The translations under genes and the position numbers were made by a program. Below, piece after piece: positions 53,913-62,149 of a DNA stretch of 64,000 bases. How positions within the stretch are numbered: the first letter of the stretch is position 1; every line of letters begins with the position of its first letter. The notes beneath the pieces were generated by a model. That model was not told the DNA's origin. It worked only from the letters and a program-made list of their open reading frames with translations, and did no database searches. Origin of the DNA: Blastochloris tepida (lineage in GTDB: Bacteria; Pseudomonadota; Alphaproteobacteria; Rhizobiales; Xanthobacteraceae); contig NZ_AP018907.1 in the NCBI RefSeq assembly GCF_003966715.1, forward strand, positions 2,964,001 through 3,028,000, in the 5' to 3' direction.

Positions 53913-55865
53913 TTAATTGCGGACCAGCCGTCGTCCCTCGACTTGCCACCCGGCCTCGACGCATGCCCGATCCCGCGCCACCTGCCAAGACTTGTTGCTG
54001 AGGTTGACCTCCAGATCGGCCGTGATGACCTTCTTCAGGGCCACGAGGGTCACGCTGTCGGCGCCCTCGGGCAGGGCCGACAGGTAGGCGACGATGGCCA
54101 GCTTCACCGCCTCTGTCTTCATCCCCTCCTGTCCGGTCTCCGTCTCCCAGTCCTCGATGCGGAGGCCCGGCATCACGGAGGCCACGAGGTCGAGGGGCTC
54201 GCGGTCGTAGAGGATGAGGTGGGCGGTGGTGGGCGCGGCCTTGCCATCGAGCGTGGTCCGGCATGCCGCCCGGTTGACCGCCTGCAGCACCGAGTGGGCG
54301 ATCTCGGAGTGCTGCGCCTCCCTGATCTCCGTCCCCGACACCGCCGCCGTCAGGTCGTCCCGCTGGCCGACGAGGGCGGCCCCGAGGTCGAGGTCGCTGC
54401 GGTACATGGCGCCGACGAGGAAGACGTGTCGGCACCGGACCCACTCGCTGGTGGCCGTCTCGCGGCCGAAGGTGGCCCACGAGAACCGCGGGAAGCCGTC
54501 CGGCAGCACCGCGTCCACGTCGATGCCCGCCGCCTTGAGGTCGGCCCTCAGCGTGGCGCCGATGTCCGGCTGTCGCTTGTGCGGCTTGTGGGTGAAGACG
54601 AGCACGGCCTCGTTCGTGGGGATGGACTTCACGGCCTTGACGATCTCCCGCGAGACGGTGCGCTGGTCCCGCGGCTTGGCGAACTCCCTCTCCATCGCCT
54701 CCCGCCCACCAGCCCGCTTCCACCAGCGGATGGTGACGTCGCCGTAGGTCTTGATGGTGCGGCCGGGGAACCAGTCGTCCGCCTTGATGGTCCTGTCGGC
54801 ATCCACCAGCGTCCGGATTGGCGTCGAGGCGTCGAGGATCACGACGTTGTCGAGGTCGGTCGGCACCGCGAGGTCGTAGCGGATGACGCCGCCGTGGCCC
54901 TGGCGAACACCAAGCAGGCGCAGCGGCTCGCTCGCCATGTCGAGGAAGGTGCGGATCGGCTCGACGGTGACGATGTTCGGCAGCGCGGCCTTGAACGCGG
55001 TGCGGCCGTCCTCGTGCATCAGCGGCATGTGGATCGTTCGCGGCTTCGGCTTCGTCGATTTCGCCAACCGGCGCTGCTCGGCCTCGATGATCGCGACAGC
55101 CCGCTCCAGATAGTCGCGGAGCCGGGCGCGGTCCTCGTTCTCGGTGCCGGTGAGCGCGTCCCGCTTGAGCAGCCAGTCGACCGCCGGCAGCAGGCTCGCA
55201 AGCTCGACGCTCTGCGCCGCCGACACGATCAGCGACTCGTCCCAGACCACCACGGAGCGGCGCTTGCCGCGGAACCGGATGACGCTGGCATCGAGCCCGC
55301 CGCCCTTCACACGGGCATGGGTGACAAGGAGGATGCGGCGCTGGTCGTTGTCGTCGGTCGGCCGGCGGAGGTCGGTGGGGTCGGCGCGGTCGTAGCCCAG
55401 CGAGTGGACGAGGCCGACCTCGTCATCGGCAACGCCGACCTCCTTGAGCTGACGGCGAATGGCGACGAGTTCATCGACCTTGCTGGCGCAGATCAGCACC
55501 GAGTACGGCAACCTGGAGCGGACCAGCGTGGCGCACCAGCACACCAGCGCCAGGGTCTTGCCGGTGCCGCACGGCATGGCGACGGCGTATCGTCCGCGCT
55601 GCTCGCCATTGGCCTGGAGTGTGAAGCGGCTGATGAGCCGGGCGATGGCTTCCTCGTGCTCCACCGACAGCTTCGAGCCGAAGGCGGCGAGGCGCAGCTT
55701 GGTCAGCGTGATGGCCGGCGTGGTGAGGGTATCGAGGTCGACGAAGATGCCGCGCGGGGTGACGGCTGGCGCTGACGTGGGGTCGAACTCCGGCACGGTG
55801 AAGGTGGTGCCGAGCAGGTTGGATTTGATCTGCGACAGATCGGACGGGCGTGCTGTGACGAGCAC
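53913..55865 (-). CDS. SF2-type helicase/ATPase, island cargo
   Basis: A 650-residue P-loop protein starting at GTG with a strong ribosome site (AAGGAG). Walker A is MPCGTGKT at 97-104 and Walker B is VVWDES (DE at 209-210), in the DEAD/DEAH arrangement, with YSVLICAS and ILLVTHARVKG as motifs Ia/II-region strands. The second RecA-like half has VLVFTHKPHKR and HVFLVGAMYRSDLDLG. A C-terminal ~90-residue helical region follows. It probably translocates on nucleic acid. Similar ATPases occur in phage satellites and integrated elements for replication; a role with the nuclease nearby is also possible. Confidence 0.7.
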   Translation of the reverse strand: MLVTARPSDLSQIKSNLLGTTFTVPEFDPTSAPAVTPRGIFVDLDTLTTPAITLTKLRLAAFGSKLSVEHEEAIARLISRFTLQANGEQRGRYAVAMPCGTGKTLALVCWCATLVRSRLPYSVLICASKVDELVAIRRQLKEVGVADDEVGLVHSLGYDRADPTDLRRPTDDNDQRRILLVTHARVKGGGLDASVIRFRGKRRSVVVWDESLIVSAAQSVELASLLPAVDWLLKRDALTGTENEDRARLRDYLERAVAIIEAEQRRLAKSTKPKPRTIHMPLMHEDGRTAFKAALPNIVTVEPIRTFLDMASEPLRLLGVRQGHGGVIRYDLAVPTDLDNVVILDASTPIRTLVDADRTIKADDWFPGRTIKTYGDVTIRWWKRAGGREAMEREFAKPRDQRTVSREIVKAVKSIPTNEAVLVFTHKPHKRQPDIGATLRADLKAAGIDVDAVLPDGFPRFSWATFGRETATSEWVRCRHVFLVGAMYRSDLDLGAALVGQRDDLTAAVSGTEIREAQHSEIAHSVLQAVNRAACRTTLDGKAAPTTAHLILYDREPLDLVASVMPGLRIEDWETETGQEGMKTEAVKLAIVAYLSALPEGADSVTLVALKKVITADLEVNLSNKSWQVARDRACVEAGWQVEGRRLVRN

Positions 55866-55962
55866 GGGTGAGGTCTCCTTGTCCTTGGGAACGAAAAGGC
55901 CCCGCCCGGCGGCATGCCGAACGAGGCCGTGGTGATGGTGGTCGAGGTGGAGGGCGCCGGGC

Positions 55963-56049
55963 TCAGCCCAGGCACCGCGCCAAGGTGACGGCAGCGCCGA
56001 GGATCAGCAGCTCGGCCAGCGCCGGGTGCAGCGCGAAGGCCGGGATCAT
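55963..56049 (-). CDS. Tiny hydrophobic peptide, coupled
   Basis: A 28-residue ORF (MIPAFALHPALAELLILG...) whose ATG overlaps the stop of the preceding small gene (ATGA). It would form one membrane helix. The size makes it doubtful, but the coupling is suggestive. Confidence 0.3.
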   Translation of the reverse strand: MIPAFALHPALAELLILGAAVTLARCLG

Positions 56050-56258
56050 CGCGAGCCGCTCGCCTTGCGGGCTTCGTCGGCAGCGACCTGGAGCGCGTGG
56101 CGCAGGCAACCCGAGCGGTCGATGAACGGCTTCGTCACCCGCAGGTGCTCGTAGAGAGTCATCAAGTTGGCCATGTCGGTTTCGCTGGCCCGCAGGGTCA
56201 GGCGGTCGCCTTCGTGGGGCGGCCGGCGTCGAGGGGCCGACCTCGTCATCGTCGCCAT
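56046..56258 (-). CDS. Small helical protein, island
   Basis: A 70-residue protein (LTLRASETDMANLMTLYEHLRVTKPFIDRSGCLRHALQVAADEA). The pattern RASxxDxANL...FxDRSxCLRxAL resembles small uncharacterised proteins of integrative elements, possibly ribbon-helix-helix-like DNA binders. The start is uncertain: no clear ribosome site, and a second ATG lies 9 nt further in. It precedes the ATPase on the same strand. Confidence 0.55.
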   Translation of the reverse strand: MATMTRSAPRRRPPHEGDRLTLRASETDMANLMTLYEHLRVTKPFIDRSGCLRHALQVAADEARKASGSR

Positions 56259-56600
56259 CGAGCGGGCGGCTGGGCATGCGGCCGAAAGGGCAGCCGGGTG
56301 GTGTCCATGGGAATCTCCGTGGTTGGGCGCAGGCGGCCGAGGCGCCGGCTCTGCGCGAAGGGTTCGGGAATGGTGGTGATGCGGGCCAAGGTGGCGGGGG
56401 TGGTCGCGGTGGACCCGAGGCGTCACGTCAGCCGAACAAAGCAGAACAGGGGGTGGCAGGTGTGCGCGGCTTCAGGAAAAGCCGCGCAAGGATGCCAGGG
56501 CGCCCGCATTCTGTCTTCGTTCAATAGCGCGTAGGAACTGTCAGCCGCTGAATTATCATTCAGGGCTACTCTGAAACCAAAACATCTTGGTTTCCAGCTT
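56259..56600. other. Non-coding gap inside the island
   Basis: About 340 bp between the nuclease-like gene and the small gene. A CAGGGGGTGGCAGGTG-like G-rich stretch and AT-richer DNA near 56520-56600 are visible, but no gene or clear terminator. Confidence 0.4.
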
Positions 56601-57857
56601 TCAGGATTGGACGGCACCCGAGTTATCGGCAATCTCTCGAACGAGATTGGCGACACGCGGCCGAAAGGCATTGACGTACGAGTTGATGGCCTTCCGGAAC
56701 CACTCCAATTGCTCCCGCCTGAAACGATCGTCCCGCAGCGGTCTGAACTCTTTAAAGCTGTACGGCTCTATCTTACCGGCGGCCGAAGTCGGCCATCCCA
56801 TGGGAATACCAATCTCACGCTCAATCTGCTCACGCTCTTCGGCGAGCTTTCGCACAATCTCTTGCGCTAAAGGCGAGTTTTTTCTTGAGGCCAGAAACAC
56901 ACCCATTCGGCTCCCTGATTCGAGGAAATAGCAGGTGATCCAAATGTTTGAACGAGGCGCCAGGGGGAAGAAAATGTTGGCGGCGGCCCGAACGTTCGCA
57001 AGCGGCTGCTCTGCATCGTCCAGCCTCAGCCCATCCAACAGTTCCGTCCAGAACGCCTTCATCCACCGCTGGCGTTCGTCAAGCTCACGCGGCGCCTGCA
57101 AATCGGTTTCCGACTCCTCTGCATCTTCAGAGACAGCCAAGTCAGGCCGGGCGAGATCGATGACCGTGCGGTTCACGATCAGCGTCCTGGCGAGAACCCG
57201 CGGCTGGACGATCCGCCGCCCCTCTCCTAGATCGAACACCTGCGCCTCGACCAATCCGAAGGTGAACTGAAGCGCAGCTGTGTTCTGAATGTAGTCGGCG
57301 ATCGCCTCGACGCCTTCGCGGATGCCGTCGCCGAGGACAAGGAGCATGACTCGCCCTTTGGCGAGGTTCAGGCTGACGTTGTCCGCGAATGCAGCCTCGT
57401 CTAGGTCGGGGTGTCCTTGGCCTCGAATGTGCTCGACGAGGTCGAAACCCTGCTCCCCTCTCGCTCGTGCCGCCTCACGCTGCAGGTCGCTGAAGGTCCA
57501 GCGCCGGATTGCGCGGGCATAGTCGATGATTTGCCCCACGACCTCGCGACGCGCCTCGGGATTCCGCCAAAGCTTGCATTCCACCAGCGTCGGCATGCCG
57601 AGCGGGTTCACAAACAGCGCGTCAGCGTAACCAGCGGCGCGAGTGTCCAGTTCGGTGCAGACCGGGATCAGCGGACCATAGGATGGGTCGATCTCCTGGA
57701 GCGGGATCGCCTCCGGATGGCGAAAAATAAGATCTCGGACCCAAGCCTCATCGTATCCGCCTGCTTGCTTGTTGGACTGAACGGAGATGGGAGGCAGTGT
57801 CCGGGAACCGTCCTCGTTGCTTACAAGGACGAGGGGGGCATGTTGCCGCGATGACAT
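56601..57857 (-). CDS. PD-(D/E)XK nuclease-like protein (DUF4268-like C-terminus)
   Basis: A 418-residue protein. The N-terminal domain shows the nuclease constellation E37 (YDEAWVRDL), D79 (GYADALFVN), E93-x-K95 (LVECKLW) and Q109 (VGQIIDYA). The C-terminal ~140 residues (FWTELLDGL, NIWITCYFLESGSRMGVFLAS, WPTSAAGKIEPYSF) resemble the DUF4268 module found in putative restriction-type nucleases. It likely cleaves DNA. It is less GC-rich than the host and lies between the resolvase and the ATPase. It could be the effector of a defence module or a stand-alone element nuclease. Confidence 0.72.
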   Translation of the reverse strand: MSSRQHAPLVLVSNEDGSRTLPPISVQSNKQAGGYDEAWVRDLIFRHPEAIPLQEIDPSYGPLIPVCTELDTRAAGYADALFVNPLGMPTLVECKLWRNPEARREVVGQIIDYARAIRRWTFSDLQREAARARGEQGFDLVEHIRGQGHPDLDEAAFADNVSLNLAKGRVMLLVLGDGIREGVEAIADYIQNTAALQFTFGLVEAQVFDLGEGRRIVQPRVLARTLIVNRTVIDLARPDLAVSEDAEESETDLQAPRELDERQRWMKAFWTELLDGLRLDDAEQPLANVRAAANIFFPLAPRSNIWITCYFLESGSRMGVFLASRKNSPLAQEIVRKLAEEREQIEREIGIPMGWPTSAAGKIEPYSFKEFRPLRDDRFRREQLEWFRKAINSYVNAFRPRVANLVREIADNSGAVQS

Positions 57858-57862
57858 TCGCG

Positions 57863-58061
57863 CTACTCAACCTTCGCGGTCGGCCGGAAACCGCACTTGC
57901 AGCTTGGCCTCAATTTTTGGCATTCGTTGTCCAACATGTTTGGGGTTCTTTGGAAAGCTTGCACGAATCGCTTCCCATACCCGCTCGCGCCTCCATACGA
58001 CGCTCTCACCCTGTGAGCGAGCCCAAGCATCTGGGCGTGAACGTACTCGTGGAGGAAGCCG
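57863..58061 (-). pseudogene. Truncated metallopeptidase fragment (HExxH)
   Basis: A start-less frame directly after the resolvase stop reads FLHEYVHAQMLGLAHRV...SGYGKRFVQAF, which resembles the HExxH zinc site and following helix of SprT-like metallopeptidases, and ends in a short Cys-containing tail. The upstream part of the gene is missing, apparently replaced by the resolvase gene. Confidence 0.4.
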
Positions 58062-58694
58062 TCACAGCCCCCAGGTGGCCAGCGCCGCCTCGGCCGCCGC
58101 CGGGTCGTCCTTGATGCGGTAGATGGCCTGCCGGCTGAGCCCGGTGGCCTTGGCGATGGCGGCAATGCCGACCGACTGGCCGAGCATGTCCTGCACCGCC
58201 GCCATCTGGGCGCGGGTGTAGCTCGGCTTGCGGCCGCGATAGCCGTCACCCTTGGCCCTGGCGTGCTCGATGCCAGCCCGCTGTGCCTCCCTGGTGGCCT
58301 CGGCCTGGGCCTGCGCGGTCGCCGCCATGAACGCGATCAACGCATCCCTGACGGCCTGCTGCATCGGGTCCTTGGTGGCGCCGTCGAAGGTCAGGCCGTT
58401 GATGACGGTGCGCACCACCACGCCGCGCCGCATGAACTCGCGGATGGTGTCGCAGACGTCGGCGTAGTTCCGCCCCAGGCGGTCGACCCAACGGACGACC
58501 AGCGTGTCGCCGGCTCGCAGCAGGTCGAACAGCCGGCGCCCTTCCGGCCGCTCCACCAGCCGGGTGCTGACGCCGGAGATGGCGTGATCGGCGACGACGT
58601 GGTCGAGGTGGAAGCCGGCGGCCTCGGCCTGGGAGCGCTGGTGGTCGAGGGTCTGATCGGCGGTGGAGACGCGGGCATAGAGGACGGTAGCCAT
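58062..58694 (-). CDS. Serine recombinase (resolvase/invertase family)
   Basis: A 210-residue small serine recombinase. S10 is the nucleophile (LYARVSTADQTLDHQ), the DxxSG motif is DHAISGVSTRLVERPEG, and LVVRWVDRLGRNYADV carries the catalytic Arg residues. A C-terminal helix-turn-helix follows (SVGIAAIAKATGLSRQAIYRI). It looks complete. The ATG at 58694 matches the family; an upstream frame to 58757 adds unrelated sequence. It could mediate dimer resolution or local inversion within the island. Confidence 0.93.
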   Translation of the reverse strand: MATVLYARVSTADQTLDHQRSQAEAAGFHLDHVVADHAISGVSTRLVERPEGRRLFDLLRAGDTLVVRWVDRLGRNYADVCDTIREFMRRGVVVRTVINGLTFDGATKDPMQQAVRDALIAFMAATAQAQAEATREAQRAGIEHARAKGDGYRGRKPSYTRAQMAAVQDMLGQSVGIAAIAKATGLSRQAIYRIKDDPAAAEAALATWGL

Positions 58695-59280
58695 GGTCGG
58701 TTCAAATGTCCGTTGAGGCGACGTCCGCAGGTTCGTCTGTCCGTAGGCCGAAGTCAACCCTTACGGACGCAGAAACGCCAGCATGACCGATCGTCCGTGA
58801 GGGTATACCTCAGCGGACATAACCTCCTCCTCGATGCCCTCCTCGAACGTGCCACCGTCCCATAAGAGGCCTTCTCTTTATGGACGGGTGGCACCTTCTG
58901 GAGGTCATCCACCCGTCGACGGGTGAGCGACCTCACGGCCACCCCAGTCATCGACGACTGACCTCAAGGGCTGCTGAGCACCCACCAACCTGACTGGTGG
59001 GTCGAGGTGTCCGTCTGGTCTGAGGAGGACGGGGAGGACGCGGCCACCTGAGGCCCCGCCCTCGACCTCGCCACATCCACGTCAGTCCACCAGCCGGCCG
59101 CCAGCCGGGGGCACGGGGGGAAGCCGCCGGCCGCGGAACCACGAGGGGGTGCTCGCGAATTTCTCCGGGGAATTTCCTTTGCGTACTGAGGAACCGCGCT
59201 ATCGAAGGTGGCGGCCGACGAGAAGGATACCTGTCAGATCGTGACCTCTGGCTGATGAAAAGGGATGCGATCGGATCGCA
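58695..59280. other. Non-coding gap upstream of the resolvase
   Basis: About 585 bp without a credible gene. Inverted GACGGGTGG/CCACCCGTC motifs occur at 58880-58925 near the expected resolvase promoter and might be resolvase-binding sites. Nothing else was recognised. Confidence 0.4.
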
Positions 59281-59950
59281 ACCCCTGGCGGACCTCAGAA
59301 GATGGTCGTGGCCGCCGACGTGTGCCGGGTGTTGGGGATCGTCCACGCCTACAAGGCCGTGGCACCCCTGCCGGCGGACGAGAAGAACCATCATCAGATG
59401 ATGGGTGGTGGTAAGCTGGCCGCCATTATCTCCGAGCCCGGCCTCTACCGGCTCATCATGCGCAGCGACAAGCCGGTGGCCCGACCCTTCCAGGACTGAG
59501 TGGCCCGCGAGGTGCTGCCCGCGATCCGCGGGACCGGCGGCTACATGCTGGCCGGCGAGGATGAGAAGGGTAAGGATATGATCCCTACCCCTGGCGGACC
59601 GCAGAAGACGAGCGCCGCGTTCTCCTGAAGGGACGCCTCTTCGACAGGTGTCTCTTCACAGGTACCACCTCGAAGATCGCGGCCATCTCCGAGCCGGGCC
59701 TCTCCCAGCCGATCATGCGCAGCGACAAGCCGGTGGCCTACCGGGTGGCCGTGATGAGAAGGGGCTACATCACGTGTACACCCCTGGCGGGCCGCAGTGG
59801 ATGAAAAGGAACTGAAACGAATTCAGACCCTCGGCGCGGACGAGCAAAGGCTCAATCGGATTGAGGGTATGCGGGATCGCCCCCGAACTGGTCTCCGAGT
59901 CGGGCCTCTACAAGCTCGTCATGCGCAGCGGCAAGCTTGAGAAGCTAAGG
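59281..59950 (+). pseudogene. Array of decayed BRO-N antirepressor fragments
   Basis: Three degenerate units each begin with a CCCTGGCGGACCGCAGAAG-like block (about 59285, 59585, 59780) and carry BRO-N peptides: IISEPGLYRLIMRSDKPVARPFQD, ISEPGLSQPIMRSDKPVA and VSESGLYKLVMRSGKL (given in parts). In unit 1 the conserved Trp after PFQD is a TGA stop, after which VAREVLPAIRGTGGYMLAGE continues in frame. No unit is intact. They mirror the broken copies at 50580-51226 on the other side of the island. Confidence 0.75.
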
Positions 59951-60193
59951 TGCTTCGCACCATGAGCCGAAGGCTCCTGGCGGAAGACCACGGGATCGCC
60001 AGCGATTGACTCCAAGATTCCCCAGGGCGGCCATTCATCCTTGACCGCCCAAATACTCCACCAACCGCCTGTGGCCGTCAGCGGCCAACCTCGCGAATCT
60101 GCGAGTCGTTGGGCGGGAAGCGAGGAGGAGGGGCCGGCATCCGGTGCCGACCCCAGGCGCATTTCAAGCGTCAACTACGCGGCCTGCAGGAAA

Positions 60194-61216
60194 TCACCCT
60201 GCGACGCCAGCGAGCTTTTCCGCCACGCTCTCGGCCTTCAAGTGCGTGTAGCGGCTCAGCATCCGGGGATCGCGGTGGCCGCTGATGAGCGCCACCTCGG
60301 GGACGGTGAGTCCATATTCGAAGAACCGGGACACGGCTTCATGCCGCAGGTCGTGGAGGTGGAGGTCTGACAACCCGGCTCGCTCACGCAATCTGCCCCA
60401 CGCCAACCGGACGGCATTCGTGGTGACGGGGAACACCCGGTCAGCGGTCTTGGGCGTCTCCCTCGGCCGCATCGGCATCGGGCGTATGGCTTCCAGCGTC
60501 TCGATGGCCTTGGGGGTCAGAGGGACGGTCCTGGGCAGGCCGTTCTTGGTCATGGGGAGGTAGACGGTGCGGGCGATCAGGTCCACGTCGCACCACCTCA
60601 TCGACACCAGTTCGCCCCGGCGCATGCCAGTCTCGACGGCCAGGGTGACCAGCGGGCCGAGCCACCACACCCTCGTCTTCCCCAACGCCACGTCCAGCTT
60701 GTCGGGGTCGTCCTGGTTCAGCCTCCGGTCCCTCGGCAGCGGGTTCCTGGGCAACGTCACGGCCCTCAACGGGTTCACGGGAATCGGAAGGGACCACTCC
60801 TTTCGGGCGGTCTCGAAGCAATGACTGAGGATCGCGAACTCCCGGCGCACGGTGCTGGCCTTGACCTTCTGCAACCGCTCGTCCCGATACCGCGCGAAGC
60901 CCTGAGCGGTCGCGTTGGACAGGCTCGTGTCGGCCAGAGAGGTCCGCAGGAAAGCACGAAGGATGATGGTCTCGACGGCCGCGCCGCGTTTCCTCGGCAC
61001 CACCTCTTCGAGGTACCGCTTCACGAGGTCCGAAATCGTGAGCCGTTTGATCGCTGACGGGTCGGCCACCAGCCCGTCCTTGTCGAGCTTGGTTTCGGTC
61101 TGCCTCGCCCAGGCCACCGCGTCGGCCTTCTGGTTGAAGGAGCGGGTGAGGAGGGGATGCCCCTGCCTCCGGACCTGCACCTGCCACTTGTCGCCGCGCT
61201 TGCGGATCGTCGCCAT
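60194..61216 (-). CDS. int: Tyrosine-recombinase integrase of the island
   Basis: A 340-residue phage-type integrase. An N-terminal arm-binding/SAM-like region (MATIRKRGDKWQVQVRRQG) is followed by the catalytic domain with R199 (ETGMRRGE), K224 (MTKNG), H288 and R291 (HDLRH), H314 (SGHRD) and Y323 (SRYTHL), so all catalytic residues are present. It lies 76 bp inside the right 164-bp repeat with its start facing that end, as is usual for integrases at tRNA sites. The 20-bp inner repeat overlaps its promoter region. Confidence 0.96.
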   Translation of the reverse strand: MATIRKRGDKWQVQVRRQGHPLLTRSFNQKADAVAWARQTETKLDKDGLVADPSAIKRLTISDLVKRYLEEVVPRKRGAAVETIILRAFLRTSLADTSLSNATAQGFARYRDERLQKVKASTVRREFAILSHCFETARKEWSLPIPVNPLRAVTLPRNPLPRDRRLNQDDPDKLDVALGKTRVWWLGPLVTLAVETGMRRGELVSMRWCDVDLIARTVYLPMTKNGLPRTVPLTPKAIETLEAIRPMPMRPRETPKTADRVFPVTTNAVRLAWGRLRERAGLSDLHLHDLRHEAVSRFFEYGLTVPEVALISGHRDPRMLSRYTHLKAESVAEKLAGVAG

Positions 61217-61224
61217 GTCATCCT

Positions 61225-61244
61225 CGCTGTGACACCAGTGTGAC
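61225..61244. repeat. 20-bp inner repeat, right
   Basis: An exact copy of 50540-50559, located 9 bp upstream of the integrase start. It could bind the integrase and autoregulate its gene. Confidence 0.7.
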
Positions 61245-61292
61245 TGGCTTGTCTGCGAGGGGCTTTCGAGGCTGCAGAGGACTCACGGGACC

Positions 61293-61456
61293 GCACGCTT
61301 CACCGTGCCCGACCCGTTGAGTCTTCTCGCGATTTTCCGGCTGAGGTTCAGGCAGGGAATGGTGGGCGCGACTGGGATCGAACCAGTGACCCCTACGATG
61401 TCAACGTAGTGCTCTCCCGCTGAGCTACGCGCCCGAACCGGACGGCCGATCACTCG
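61293..61456. repeat. Right attachment-site repeat (attR side)
   Basis: Identical to 50264-50427 over all 164 bp. Beyond it the sequence returns to GC-rich host DNA leading to cpdR. Confidence 0.95.
61360..61434 (-). tRNA. tRNA-Val (GAC), right copy
   Basis: Identical in sequence to 50331-50405, with complete cloverleaf and encoded CCA. One of the two copies was presumably brought in by the island or made by duplication on integration. Confidence 0.97.
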
Positions 61457-61513
61457 GCCGCGGGAGCAGGACCTATAATGACACTGGAGCGCCGCTGCAA
61501 GCGGGTCTGTGCA

Positions 61514-61876
61514 TTACGCGGCCTGCAACATGCGCTGAACCTCGTTGACGAGGTCGCGCAGGTGGAACGGCTTCGACAGCACCTTGGCGTCGCGCGGCGC
61601 CCGCGAATCGGGATTCAGCGCCACCGCAGCGAAGCCGGTGATGAACATCACCTTGATGTCGGGATCGAGCTCGGTGGCGCGGCGCGCCAGCTCGATGCCG
61701 TCCATCTCCGGCATCACAATGTCGGTCAGAAGCAGTTCGAACGGCTCCTCACGCAACCGTTGATAGGCCGAAAGGCCATTGTCGAACGAAACCACCTCGT
61801 AGCCGGCATTCATCAGCGCCTTCACCAGAAAGCGCCGCATGTCGTTGTCGTCTTCGGCGAGCAAGATCTTGGACAT
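61514..61876 (-). CDS. cpdR: Response regulator CpdR
   Basis: A 120-residue single-domain receiver. ILLAEDDNDMRRFL gives the acidic pocket, D52 in LLTDIVMPEMDG is the phospho-acceptor, and the MFITGFAAVAL and SKPFHLRDLV motifs are typical of CpdR. In alphaproteobacteria unphosphorylated CpdR recruits ClpXP to degrade cell-cycle proteins. The start at 61876 matches the family. It is divergent from the N-formylglutamate amidohydrolase gene, a conserved neighbour in this class. Confidence 0.95.
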   Translation of the reverse strand: MSKILLAEDDNDMRRFLVKALMNAGYEVVSFDNGLSAYQRLREEPFELLLTDIVMPEMDGIELARRATELDPDIKVMFITGFAAVALNPDSRAPRDAKVLSKPFHLRDLVNEVQRMLQAA

Positions 61877-61987
61877 CGCGCCCCGTCCTGGCATTGCGTT
61901 CCCTACATAAACGAACGTCTCGGTAAAAGGGAGGTTAGGGCCGCGCCGGAATCTCGCACAATCGTGCGGCGGCTGCGGCATGGCCGA

Positions 61988-62032
61988 CCTGCCAGAAAGG
62001 AACTTGCCGGAAAGGACCTTGCCGGAAAGGGA
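61988..62032. repeat. 15-bp tandem repeat
   Basis: Three units of CTTGCCGGAAAGGAC type lie between the divergent cpdR and amidohydrolase genes. Confidence 0.8.
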
Positions 62033-62149
62033 CCCGCCAGACTGGCCCCCGCCTGCAACGGACCGATCGCCCTGGCGGCGGCGCGGAAAGCCCTTGAGCG
62101 AGGGGGGCCGGCCGGTCAACAATGCTCCTTCGCCCAGGGGTCGAGCACC

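Larger units (their letters stand above)
50264..61456. mobile_element. tRNA-Val-integrated genomic island (~11 kb)
   Basis: The region is bounded by perfect 164-bp direct repeats (50264-50427 and 61293-61456), each with a full tRNA-Val gene. It contains a tyrosine integrase beside the right repeat, a serine resolvase, decayed phage BRO-N genes, an SF2-type ATPase, a PD-(D/E)XK protein and a DUF262-AlbA_2 fusion. Several parts (51.4-53.4 kb, 56.6-57.9 kb) are visibly less GC-rich than the host. Conjugation or virion genes are absent, so it is a decayed or satellite-type element. The excised circle would be 11,029 bp. Confidence 0.93.

Noticed and set aside
50264..61456. CRISPR array in or near the island
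   Set aside because: Repeats in the window are palindromes, direct tandem units or gene fragments; none has regular spacers of similar length.
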